From the NCBI GenBank assembly GCA_016932235.1, contig JAFGDF010000268.1:1-5769 (forward strand): a stretch of 5,769 nucleotides of DNA. Direction: 5' to 3'. Below, in pieces: positions 1-5,769 of this stretch. Both the position numbers and the translations under genes were made by a program. The first letter of the stretch is position 1. Each line of letters begins with the position of its first letter. The notes beneath the pieces are model-generated. The model was not told the DNA's origin and searched no databases. It saw only the letters and a list, made by a program, of their open reading frames with translations. Source of the stretch: Deltaproteobacteria bacterium (lineage in GTDB: Bacteria; Desulfobacterota; DSM-4660; Desulfatiglandales; HGW-15).

Positions 1-60
1 GGAAGGTATAAAAATAAGAAGGTATTCAAGGTTGAACACCCCTTTCTTTCATCATCCTGA
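1..60 (+). CDS. fliM: C-terminal end of flagellar switch protein FliM (5' partial)
   Basis: Frame 1 is open from the first base to a TGA at 58-60 and encodes 19 residues, GRYKNKKVFKVEHPFLSSS. The core resembles the end of enterobacterial FliM as I recall it (a Gly-x-Tyr-Ala-Leu-Arg-Val-Glu-His stretch just before the terminus), and fliM is the usual gene directly upstream of fliN. FliM is the C-ring protein that binds phosphorylated CheY and connects FliG to FliN. Only the tail is present, so no domain can be scored. Frame 2 is also open, to a TGA at 74-76, but its product (ending DVMEQ) looks less like FliM. The call rests on gene order plus a short similarity. Confidence 0.55.
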   Translation, partial: GRYKNKKVFKVEHPFLSSS

Positions 61-134
61 TGTCATGGAACAATGATGCGGTGAAACCTTGACGATTCAT
101 GGATAAATATTTCAATGAATGACGAAAACATGTT

Positions 135-140
135 GGAGGA
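135..140 (+). promoter_or_regulatory. Shine-Dalgarno favouring the ATG at 151 as fliN start
   Basis: GGAGGA lies 10 bases before the ATG at 151. The in-frame ATG at 115 has no purine-rich site in the usual window. The spacing is slightly long, and the motif also reads as Leu-Glu-Glu codons if translation starts at 115, so it supports the downstream start without proving it. Confidence 0.5.
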
Positions 141-150
141 AAATAATACT

Positions 151-489
151 ATGGGGAAGGATACTCAGGTAAACGCCAGGGGAATAGATCTGACGGAAAT
201 CGAACCGGCTTTAAATCAAAATGACGGATCCCAGAACATGGATTTCCTGCTGGATATTCCCCTTGAGATATCAGTGGAACTGGGGAATGCGACAATTACG
301 ATCGGAGAGCTTCTTAAGCTCAGCCAGGGATCTGTCGTTGAGCTCAACAAGTTAACCGATGAACCGCTTGAAATCTTCGTCAATAAAAGGCTTATGGCGC
401 ACGGAGAGGTTGTTGTGGTAAATGAAAAGTTCGGGATACGACTTACTAATATAGCCAGCCCCGGCGAAAGGGTACGGGGTCTGACTTAA
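151..489 (+). CDS. fliN: Flagellar motor switch protein FliN
   Basis: FliN is the most abundant C-ring component. It sits at the cytoplasmic base of the motor with FliM, takes part in rotational switching and helps dock the FliH-FliI export complex. The product is 112 residues from this start, within the normal size range. After a polar N-terminus comes one SpoA (surface presentation of antigens) domain at about residues 33-103. It opens with DIPLEISVELG, then has an ITIGELLKLSQGSVVEL segment, a VNKRLMAHGEVVVV segment and a closing KFGIRLTNI, all typical of FliN. There is no CheC-like domain, so it is not FliY. The start was chosen for the GGAGGA at 135-140; the in-frame ATG at 115 would add 12 mostly acidic and polar residues and cannot be excluded. 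The preceding gene ends 90 bases upstream. Confidence 0.93.
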   Translation: MGKDTQVNARGIDLTEIEPALNQNDGSQNMDFLLDIPLEISVELGNATITIGELLKLSQGSVVELNKLTDEPLEIFVNKRLMAHGEVVVVNEKFGIRLTNIASPGERVRGLT

Positions 490-521
490 TCATGACGACT
501 ATGAACCTTAATAAAAAATTA

Positions 522-579
522 CCTCCTGACATAGTGCAATCCGACAGGTCGGGAGGAAGACTATTGAGAGGTCGGGAGG
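522..579 (+). promoter_or_regulatory. Possible RNA hairpin masking the fliO ribosome binding site
   Basis: CCTCCTGAC at 522-530 can pair over 9 positions (one G-U) with GTCGGGAGG, which occurs twice downstream, at 548-556 and 571-579. The second copy contains the fliO Shine-Dalgarno. Pairing with the first copy leaves a 17-base loop and frees the fliO site; pairing with the second leaves a 40-base loop and would hide it. The complementarity is seen directly; a regulatory role is inference. Confidence 0.35.
546..579 (+). repeat. Direct repeat of an 11-base Shine-Dalgarno block before fliO
   Basis: AGGTCGGGAGG occurs at 546-556 and again, identical, at 569-579, 23 bases apart start to start. 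Each copy is followed at 6-7 bases by a TTG (564 and 586). The two TTGs lie in different frames, and only the second opens fliO. Confidence 0.7.
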
Positions 580-580
580 G
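574..580 (+). promoter_or_regulatory. Shine-Dalgarno that sets the TTG start of fliO
   Basis: GGGAGGG stands 5 bases before TTG at 586. The fliO frame has a stop at 565-567 and no ATG or GTG between that stop and 586, and the next in-frame ATG is at 721, beyond the membrane segment. The strong site and the forced frame together make TTG 586 the start. Confidence 0.8.
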
Positions 581-585
581 AACAA

Positions 586-963
586 TTGCCCGCTCATTTT
601 GATATATCTTCGATTGAAACGGCACTGTCACTTGCCGTTATTATATGTATCGTCATTATCTCTCTTTTCATTATCAGGAGATCTCCTTTCGGCCCGTTGT
701 CCGGCGGCAAGACACCGGCAATGCGCGTCCTTGGAACCCTGAACCTCGCGCCCAAGAGGGCGATAGCCCTGGTCGAAATCTGCGATCAATGGATGGTAAT
801 TGGTATCGGAACTGATACTGTAACCCTTATCTCAAAGCTTGAACGTCAGGAAGAATCAACAATGCCCCTAATGGGGAATCAGGAATCAGGAGGAATATTC
901 CAAAATCTTTTGGATAGGATTCATCCCGGGGGAAGACTTTCCCGGATAGCGGAAAAGGAATAA
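586..963 (+). CDS. fliO: Flagellar biosynthetic protein FliO
   Basis: FliO is a small inner-membrane protein that promotes assembly and stability of the FliP ring during construction of the export gate; it is not part of the finished gate in the systems studied. This product has 125 residues. One hydrophobic helix spans about residues 12-30 and is followed by a basic RR pair, so the C-terminal part should be cytoplasmic. Residues 46-85 carry the recognisable FliO pattern, an [20 protein letters not shown] strand followed by [15 protein letters not shown]. The tail is polar and variable. FliO sequences diverge strongly, so the call rests on this pattern, the topology and the position between fliN and fliP. 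The start is a TTG with a strong Shine-Dalgarno, which may limit output. The stop lies 1 base before fliP. Confidence 0.88.
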   Translation: MPAHFDISSIETALSLAVIICIVIISLFIIRRSPFGPLSGGKTPAMRVLGTLNLAPKRAIALVEICDQWMVIGIGTDTVTLISKLERQEESTMPLMGNQESGGIFQNLLDRIHPGGRLSRIAEKE

Positions 964-964
964 T

Positions 965-1738
965 ATGGCAACACCCGTCAAAAGATTTTCTCTTACCTGC
1001 ATGATAATCCTGATTTTAGTGCAGGCCTGTATTGTGACCGGGGCCTCTGCCGCACAACTGCCGATGCTTCCCACTCTGAGTATCGGTGTTGAACAGGCGG
1101 ATGATCCCGGTCAGGTCTCGGTACTATTGCAGGTGCTGTTTCTGCTGACTGTCCTTTCCCTTGCCCCGGCCATAATTGTGATGATGACCTCCTTTACAAG
1201 ACTTGCCATCGTATTCTCTCTGGTCAGGCATGCCCTGGGCACGCAACAGATGCCCCCCAATCAAATACTGGTCGGTCTGGCGCTTCTTCTGACATTTTTT
1301 CTTATGTCCCCTGTCTTTAACCAGATCAACAGCGAGGCCCTACAGCCCTACCTTGCAGAAAAAATTTCTCAGGAAGAGGCTATTGAAAAGGCAGTCAAAC
1401 CTATCAGGAAATTCATGTTGAGCCAGACCAGGAAAAAGGATCTTTCCCTTTTCCTCGATATTACCATCTCAGATCAGCCGGAAAACTATGATGATATTCC
1501 GACAACAACATTACTTTCATCATTTGTTGTTAGTGAATTGAAAACAGCATTTCAGATAGGATTTATCATCTATATCCCTTTCCTTGTTATAGATATGGTC
1601 GTGGCCAGTGTCCTTCTTTCAATGGGAATGATGATGCTTCCCCCATTCATGGTTTCACTGCCCTTCAAGCTTATGCTTTTTGTCCTCATCGACGGCTGGA
1701 ACCTGCTTGTGGGATCAATGATAAAAAGTTTTTCGTGA
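965..1738 (+). CDS. fliP: Flagellar type III export gate protein FliP
   Basis: FliP forms the pentamer at the core of the export gate with FliQ and FliR, through which rod, hook and filament subunits leave the cell. The 257-residue product is close to family length. Residues 1-30 form a signal peptide (KR, hydrophobic core, then ASAA before Q31), as usual for FliP of Gram-negatives. Membrane segments lie near 52-74, 99-117, 195-217 and 230-252. Family landmarks are [20 protein letters not shown] (74-93), [11 protein letters not shown] (190-200) and the Met-rich SMGMMMLPP (219-227) that lines the gate constriction, then [20 protein letters not shown] departure from the usual family sequence is Ser185-Ser186 where Pro-Ala normally precedes the aromatic residue. 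AAAGGA 5 bases before the ATG supports the start, and the 1-base gap after fliO suggests translational coupling. Confidence 0.97.
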   Translation: MATPVKRFSLTCMIILILVQACIVTGASAAQLPMLPTLSIGVEQADDPGQVSVLLQVLFLLTVLSLAPAIIVMMTSFTRLAIVFSLVRHALGTQQMPPNQILVGLALLLTFFLMSPVFNQINSEALQPYLAEKISQEEAIEKAVKPIRKFMLSQTRKKDLSLFLDITISDQPENYDDIPTTTLLSSFVVSELKTAFQIGFIIYIPFLVIDMVVASVLLSMGMMMLPPFMVSLPFKLMLFVLIDGWNLLVGSMIKSFS

Positions 1739-1748
1739 GGTATTGGCT

Positions 1749-2018
1749 ATGACCCCCGAATATGTGGTAAGCCTGGGCAGTGAAGCGATAAAAATGGCAC
1801 TGTTGTTATCCCTTCCCCTTTTAGGTGTCGGATTGCTTGTTGGACTATTTATAGCAGTCCTGCAGGCTACGACTCAGATCCAGGAAATGACCCTTTCTTT
1901 TGTGCCTAAAATCATATCAGTCCTTCTTGCCCTCCTTGCGGCAGCGCCATGGATGCTGGCGAAGCTTTCATATTTCACAAGCAAGTTGATTCAAAGCATC
2001 CCGAATATAGTAAATTAA
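1749..2018 (+). CDS. fliQ: Flagellar type III export gate protein FliQ
   Basis: FliQ is the small two-helix subunit that packs around the FliP-FliR core of the export gate in about four copies. The product has 89 residues, the usual FliQ length. It begins MTPEYVV, has membrane segments near 14-37 and 53-75, and carries the family motif QATTQIQEMTLSFVPK at 39-54 in the loop and start of the second helix. A TTG at 1743 would add two residues, but TGAGGT at 1736-1741 leaves it almost no spacing, whereas ATG 1749 sits 7 bases after it, so the ATG was chosen. That Shine-Dalgarno overlaps the fliP stop codon, so the two genes are probably translated in sequence on one mRNA. Confidence 0.96.
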   Translation: MTPEYVVSLGSEAIKMALLLSLPLLGVGLLVGLFIAVLQATTQIQEMTLSFVPKIISVLLALLAAAPWMLAKLSYFTSKLIQSIPNIVN

Positions 2019-2024
2019 TTATTG

Positions 2025-2054
2025 AGTCCCTTATTTATTTTATAAGGCTGGACT
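2025..2054 (+). promoter_or_regulatory. Hairpin in the fliQ-fliR spacer
   Basis: AGTCC (2025-2029) and CTTAT (2030-2034) pair with ATAAG (2042-2046) and GGACT (2050-2054), giving a 10-pair stem with a 3-base bulge (GCT) and a 7-base A/T loop. No T run follows, so it does not look like a rho-independent terminator. The fliR Shine-Dalgarno (AAAAGGA at 2063-2069) lies 8 bases after the stem. This is the longest spacer between the gate genes fliP to flhA; mRNA stabilisation, processing or tuning of fliR translation are possible roles, all inferred. Confidence 0.4.
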
Positions 2055-2075
2055 ATTTAGGAAAAAGGATAATTC

Positions 2076-2849
2076 ATGACATTCCCCTTGGAAACATTGG
2101 AACAGATGCAAGTTTTTTTTTGGGTCCTTGTGAGGGTCAGCATCCTATTTTTTATGCTGCCCCTTTTCGGCGCCCGTGGAATACCTGCGCTGTGGAAGGG
2201 GGGCCTGTCCATGATCATGGCTATTGTGCTGACACCCCTGCTTCCTTCCCTCCCTGATTTTCCCGAGACCCTTTCGGAAATGTTTCTGGGGGTTATCGGC
2301 GAATTAATACTGGCATTGATACTCGTCATCATCATTAAAATGATTTTTTCCTCCGTAGAGATGGCAGGCCAGTTTATGAGCTTTCAGATGGGATTCGCCA
2401 TGGCAAGGGCCGTTGATCCGCAGACAGGAGCTCAAAGCACCGTCCTGACACAGTTTTTGTATCTGTTTACCATACTTATCTTTCTTTCCATAGACGGCCA
2501 TCATCTATTTATCAGGGCACTGGCAGCCTCTTTCCGGATCGTACCACCCAACAGCCTGTCATTCGATAATTCCATCGCGGATGTCATTATAAGGATAAGC
2601 AGTAATATGTTTCTATATGGTATCAAGATAGCAGCCCCTATTATGGTCTCTCTATTTCTTTCCAACCTCTGCCTCGGCATAATAGCCAGGACAGTACCTC
2701 AGGTTAATATCCTGATGGTCGGGTTTCCCGTTAATCTATCCATCGGTCTGATCCTGTTCAGCCTGATACTGAGAAATGTTTATCCGCTGCTGCAGGAGCT
2801 AATAAAGGATATGGGTGAGCTTTTAATTCGGTTAATTCATTTAATGTAA
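2076..2849 (+). CDS. fliR: Flagellar type III export gate protein FliR
   Basis: FliR is the single-copy subunit that completes the FliP-FliQ helical gate assembly and structurally resembles a FliP-FliQ fusion. The 257-residue product matches family length and is hydrophobic almost throughout, with about six membrane segments. Landmarks are FGARGIP (31-37), GELILA (75-80), VEMAGQFMSFQMGFAMARAVDP (start 94), the FLSIDGHH turn (136-143), AAPIMVSLFLSNLCLGIIAR (186-205) and PQVNILMVGFPVN (208-220). AAAAGGA 6 bases before the ATG fits the start, and an in-frame TAA at 2070-2072 rules out extension. Codons 13-16 contain a run of nine T (2113-2121). It is a separate gene, not the FliR-FlhB fusion seen in some Clostridia. 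The flhB start lies 3 bases after its stop. Confidence 0.97.
   Translation: MTFPLETLEQMQVFFWVLVRVSILFFMLPLFGARGIPALWKGGLSMIMAIVLTPLLPSLPDFPETLSEMFLGVIGELILALILVIIIKMIFSSVEMAGQFMSFQMGFAMARAVDPQTGAQSTVLTQFLYLFTILIFLSIDGHHLFIRALAASFRIVPPNSLSFDNSIADVIIRISSNMFLYGIKIAAPIMVSLFLSNLCLGIIARTVPQVNILMVGFPVNLSIGLILFSLILRNVYPLLQELIKDMGELLIRLIHLM
2113..2121 (+). repeat. Nine-T homopolymer tract in the 5' part of fliR
   Basis: Nine consecutive T encode part of Val13-Phe14-Phe15-Trp16. A shift after the tract would meet a stop at 2131-2133 in one frame, or shortly after 2257 in the other, so either slip would remove nearly all of FliR. Confidence 0.85.
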
Positions 2850-2852
2850 ATC

Positions 2853-3929
2853 ATGGCTGATAACAGTTTCCAGGAAAAGACCGAACAGGCAACCCCTAAA
2901 AAGAGGGCGGATGCACGTAAAAAAGGGCAGATTGCAAAGAGCAGGGAAATCTCTTCGGTCGCCATCCTTTCAGCAGGAACAATCTATATGTTCTTTAACG
3001 CGGGGAGCATTACGATCGACCTGGGAGAATACATTAAAAGGACTTTCTCAGCCATCCCCCTCTTCATTGCTTCAGATCACAACTATATAGCGCTGATTTC
3101 ACGGGAAATAGAGCACTTCCTGTGGGTTGTCATGCCTTTCATGCTCATCATTGCAATCATTGCCGTTCTTGCCAATATCCTGCAGTCAGGATTTATACTA
3201 AGCGTCGAGCCTTTGACACCAAAACTGTCAAAAATTGACCCGATAACGGGTGCCGGAAAGATATTATCAAAGCGTTCCCTTGCGGAACTCGCCAAGTCGG
3301 TTCTGAAGATTACGGTTATCGGATGGGTTGTATATTATACATTAAAGGCTGATTCTCATTATATTTTACCTTTATTATACCATGATAATAGTCAAATCTT
3401 ATTTATTCTGGGCCGGATTTCATTAAAAGTAGTTCTGAGGTGCTGCGGTGCGATTCTGATTCTGGCAATCCTGGATTTTATCTATCAAAAATGGGATTTC
3501 GAGCAAAATCTGAAAATGACAAAGCAGGAGGTAAAAGATGAGTACAAGCAGACAGAGGGCGATCCCTTGATAAAATCCCGGATAAAATCGATCCAGAGGG
3601 AAATGGCCCGAAGAAGGATGATGGAGGAAGTCCCAAAGGCCGATGTCATCATAACCAACCCGACCCATCTCTTCCTAGCCCTTCGTTATGCCCCTGGAGA
3701 GAATATGACCGCGCCGAGACTGGTTGCCAAAGGCGCCAACAGGCTTGCTTTCAGGATCAGAGAGCTGGCCCGGGAACATGGGGTTCCCATGGTCGAAAAT
3801 AAAATATTGGCACAAAACTTGTATAAATTAGACCTCGGAGACGAGATACCTCCTCAATTCTATAAAACTGTTGCGGAAATCCTGGCTTATGTATACGGCC
3901 TCAAGAAAAAGAGGTTAAACAGGGGTTGA
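2853..3929 (+). CDS. flhB: Flagellar export switch protein FlhB
   Basis: FlhB surrounds the FliPQR gate and controls the change from rod/hook to filament export through autocleavage of its cytoplasmic domain. The product has 358 residues. It opens with the conserved basic segment EKTEQATPKKRADARKKGQI (8-27), followed by four membrane segments near 33-50, 88-114, 147-165 and 187-210. A linker carrying MTKQEVKDEYKQTEGDP (222-238) leads to the C-terminal domain. The cleavage motif NPTH is intact at 269-272, with cleavage expected between Asn269 and Pro270. Beyond it are AP-RLVAKGANRLA (287-299) and PMVENKILAQNLY (312-324), both typical. After NPTH the sequence is LFLAL, where YAVAL is common. 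No Shine-Dalgarno is visible before the ATG; the fliR stop is 3 bases upstream, so translation is probably coupled. Confidence 0.97.
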   Translation: MADNSFQEKTEQATPKKRADARKKGQIAKSREISSVAILSAGTIYMFFNAGSITIDLGEYIKRTFSAIPLFIASDHNYIALISREIEHFLWVVMPFMLIIAIIAVLANILQSGFILSVEPLTPKLSKIDPITGAGKILSKRSLAELAKSVLKITVIGWVVYYTLKADSHYILPLLYHDNSQILFILGRISLKVVLRCCGAILILAILDFIYQKWDFEQNLKMTKQEVKDEYKQTEGDPLIKSRIKSIQREMARRRMMEEVPKADVIITNPTHLFLALRYAPGENMTAPRLVAKGANRLAFRIRELAREHGVPMVENKILAQNLYKLDLGDEIPPQFYKTVAEILAYVYGLKKKRLNRG

Positions 3930-3932
3930 TTC

Positions 3933-5769
3933 ATGGAAGCGGTGAAAACAACTTTAAAAAAAACATCCATATTTGCCAATATCGATATAGGAGTATCCCT
4001 GGGGATCATGGGCATCCTCATGGTCATGATTGTCCCTCTTCCCACTGTTATGCTTGACGTCCTTCTTGCATTTAATATTACTCTCGCCATCCTCGTAATA
4101 CTTGTCACCATCTATGTTATCAAACCTCTCGACTTCTCGGTATTTCCTTCTTTACTGCTCATCACAACACTTTTTCGTCTTTCCCTCAACATCGCATCTA
4201 CCCGACTTATCCTTTTAAACGGACATAAAGGGTCCCTTGCCGCAGGAAAGATAATAAACAGCTTCGGTTCATTTGTCGTGGGAGGAAATCCCACCGTCGG
4301 GCTGGTGGTTTTCGTCATCCTTGTCGTCATAAATTTTGTGGTTATCACAAAGGGCTCCGGGAGAATAGCGGAAGTAGCCGCAAGATTCACCCTTGACGCA
4401 ATGCCGGGTAAACAGATGAGTATTGACGCCGACCTTAATGCCGGGCTTATTGATGAAAATGAGGCCAGGGCCCGCCGTGGAGAAATTGCAAAAGAGGCCG
4501 AGTTCTACGGCGCTATGGACGGTGCCAGCAAATTTGTCCGTGGTGACGCCGTTGCCGGAATAATAATTACCCTCATCAATATCATCGGCGGGTTGATTAT
4601 CGGCGTGTTGCAGATGGGACTTGATCTCAATACGGCTATAAAAAACTATACCCTCCTGACGATCGGCGACGGCCTCGTCTCCCAGATCCCTGCGCTTATT
4701 ATCTCTACCGGAGCAGGCATACTGGTCAGCAGGGCGTCTTCGGATGGTGAAAATATCGGCGCTGAAGTAGCTCAACAGATGGGCGTGCACCCGAGGGCCC
4801 TTATCATCGCCTCCGGTATTATATTTCTATTTGCCCTGGCCCCAGGGATGCCGGCTATCCCCTTTATGTTCCTGGCAGGGGGTGTCTTTACGCTTGCGAG
4901 GATTCTTTCCGCCCGGGGAACCTCGAAAGAGACTGATGACAGGGCAGTTGCGGAGAACGAGCCCCAGGAGTTCAGCCATGAGGAAATTGAAAGATTTTTG
5001 CCTCTGGATTCCCTTGAAATGGAGATAGGATACGGTTTGATACCTATCGTGGATAATAAAGGGCAGGGGAATCTGCTTGATCGGATACGAGCCCTTAGAC
5101 GACAATTCGCAACTGAAATGGGGCTGATAATACCCTCACTGCATATAAGGGATAACCTTGAATTAAAACCAAATGAATACGCCTTCTGTATAAAAGGTAA
5201 CATTGTGGCCAGGGGTGAATTGATGGTCGATCATTATCTGGCCATTGATCCAGGTGATGCGAAGGGAAAGATAGAAGGAATCCGGACGACTGATCCGGCT
5301 TTTGGTCTGCCGGCCGTATGGATTGCACAGAACAGAAAAGCTGAGGCGCAGATGGCTGAATATACGGTTGTTGAACCGCCGAGTGTTATTACCACCCATC
5401 TGTCCGAAGTGGTTCGACTTTACGGGTACGAATTCCTTGGCAGGCAGGAAGTTCAGCGCTTGCTTGATAATGTCTCAAAAACCGATCCAAAAGTAGTTGA
5501 GGAACTTATCCCGAATCTGCTTGGGCTCGGTTCGATTCAGAAAGTCTTACAGAATCTTGTAAGGGAACAGGTATCCATAAGGGACCTTTTGACTATCATA
5601 GAAACCCTCGCAGATTATGCCCCTATGACAAAGGATACTGATCTGTTGACCGAATACGTCAGGCAAAGATTGGCACGTTCGATAACCAAACCCTATGTTA
5701 ATGAAAACAATGTACTGAAGGTTTTCAACATCAAACCGAATATGGAAGAGATGATCGCCAGGGGTGTAA
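3933..5769 (+). CDS. flhA: Flagellar export gate protein FlhA (3' partial)
   Basis: FlhA forms a nonameric ring under the FliPQR gate, couples proton motive force to export and docks substrate-chaperone complexes with its cytoplasmic domain. The frame is open through the end of the window, giving 612 codons plus one base; the closing TAA is out of frame. Full-length FlhA is near 690 residues, so roughly 80-90 are missing. The N-terminal half has about eight membrane helices (from 18 to about 330). The FHIPEP signature is intact at 144-167 (RIAEVAARF then LDAMPGKQMSIDAD). Asp205 in FVRGDA probably corresponds to the functionally important Asp208 of Salmonella FlhA. The cytoplasmic domain begins near FLPLDSLEMEIGYGL (355-369) and continues through the expected late segment LTEYVRQRLARSITKPY. 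AGGGG (3921-3925), inside the flhB end, sits 7 bases before the ATG. Confidence 0.97.
   Translation, partial: MEAVKTTLKKTSIFANIDIGVSLGIMGILMVMIVPLPTVMLDVLLAFNITLAILVILVTIYVIKPLDFSVFPSLLLITTLFRLSLNIASTRLILLNGHKGSLAAGKIINSFGSFVVGGNPTVGLVVFVILVVINFVVITKGSGRIAEVAARFTLDAMPGKQMSIDADLNAGLIDENEARARRGEIAKEAEFYGAMDGASKFVRGDAVAGIIITLINIIGGLIIGVLQMGLDLNTAIKNYTLLTIGDGLVSQIPALIISTGAGILVSRASSDGENIGAEVAQQMGVHPRALIIASGIIFLFALAPGMPAIPFMFLAGGVFTLARILSARGTSKETDDRAVAENEPQEFSHEEIERFLPLDSLEMEIGYGLIPIVDNKGQGNLLDRIRALRRQFATEMGLIIPSLHIRDNLELKPNEYAFCIKGNIVARGELMVDHYLAIDPGDAKGKIEGIRTTDPAFGLPAVWIAQNRKAEAQMAEYTVVEPPSVITTHLSEVVRLYGYEFLGRQEVQRLLDNVSKTDPKVVEELIPNLLGLGSIQKVLQNLVREQVSIRDLLTIIETLADYAPMTKDTDLLTEYVRQRLARSITKPYVNENNVLKVFNIKPNMEEMIARGV
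3956..3963 (+). repeat. Eight-A homopolymer tract in the 5' part of flhA
   Basis: Eight consecutive A cover the end of Leu8, Lys9-Lys10 and the start of Thr11. A one-base change would end translation at 3988-3990 in one frame or at 4055-4057 in the other, so tract length decides whether FlhA is made. Confidence 0.8.

Larger units (their letters stand above)
492..602 (+). other. Possible 36-codon small ORF between fliN and fliO
   Basis: An ATG 2 bases after the fliN stop opens a 36-codon frame that ends at a TGA at 600-602, overlapping the first codons of fliO by 17 bases. The predicted peptide starts MTTMNLNKKLPPD, is basic and has no membrane segment or domain I recognise. No strong Shine-Dalgarno precedes the ATG, so any translation would depend on ribosomes leaving fliN. 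A second entry point in the same frame is a TTG at 564, which has GGGAGG 7 bases before it. It could be a leader ORF that couples fliN and fliO translation, or a chance frame. I favour chance. Confidence 0.15.

Noticed and set aside
50..62. CATCA/TGATG inverted repeat over the fliM stop as a terminator
   Set aside because: The stem is only 5 bases with a 3-base loop and is followed by no T run, so it is too weak to act as a terminator.
66..80. Sigma-54-like promoter (TGGAAC...TGCG) before fliN
   Set aside because: The GG and GC elements are one base too close, the -24 block lacks the consensus C, and the site lies inside an apparent operon.
89..109. TTGACG followed by an A/T-rich block as a sigma-70 promoter
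   Set aside because: TTGACG is a good -35 match, but no -10 element lies at 16-18 bases; the ATAAAT-like block is much too close.
2138..2159. CAGCAT/ATGCTG inverted repeat inside fliR
   Set aside because: A 6-base stem with a 10-base loop within coding sequence is expected by chance, and it has no associated terminator or start site.
1949..2257. Open + frame across the fliQ-fliR junction
   Set aside because: It overlaps the ends of two well-supported genes in another frame, and its Pro/His/Cys-rich product resembles nothing I know. It is a shadow frame.
4269..4790. Long antisense open frame of 173 codons opposite flhA
   Set aside because: It lies wholly opposite conserved flhA codons, its translation has no recognisable domain, and it is best explained as a shadow of the flhA reading frame. 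The same holds for the antisense frames at 4772-5203 and 3423-3668.
5767..5769. TAA at the last three bases as the end of flhA
   Set aside because: It is one base out of the flhA frame, and the protein is still about 80-90 residues short of normal length. The gene continues beyond the window.

Overview
The window is one stretch of a flagellar operon, all on the + strand, in the order fliM (3' end only) - fliN - fliO - fliP - fliQ - fliR - flhB - flhA (3' end beyond the window). It looks like a Gram-negative bacterium. FliN is the short form made of a SpoA domain with a brief N-terminal extension, not the large FliY of Bacillus and relatives, and FliP carries a signal peptide. The fliMNOPQR-flhB-flhA order, moderate GC content and frequent AGA/AGG and ATA codons suggest a Desulfobacterota-like (former Deltaproteobacteria) organism. 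That placement is inference; no marker gene is present.

Layout: bases 1-60 hold the last codons of the preceding gene, most likely fliM. fliN (switch C-ring) follows after a short spacer. A 96-base gap leads to fliO (TTG start). fliP follows 1 base after the fliO stop, and fliQ 10 bases after fliP. A 57-base spacer with a hairpin precedes fliR. flhB starts 3 bases after the fliR stop and flhA 3 bases after the flhB stop. No convincing promoter or rho-independent terminator is visible, so the genes are probably carried on a longer mRNA that extends past both ends.

How the genes work together: FliM and FliN build the cytoplasmic C-ring that switches motor direction and receives export cargo. 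FliO assists assembly of the FliP ring. FliP, FliQ and FliR form the export gate, FlhB wraps that gate and switches substrate class through autocleavage at its NPTH motif, and FlhA forms the nonameric energy-coupling and chaperone-docking ring. All essential motifs I looked for are intact, and no gene shows a frameshift.

The gene content is well-known biology; I see no new system. The points worth a second look are mostly in RNA-level control: a duplicated Shine-Dalgarno block with an upstream complementary sequence before fliO, a hairpin between fliQ and fliR, an flhB start with no Shine-Dalgarno, and homopolymer tracts (9 T in fliR, 8 A in flhA) near the 5' ends of two export genes.
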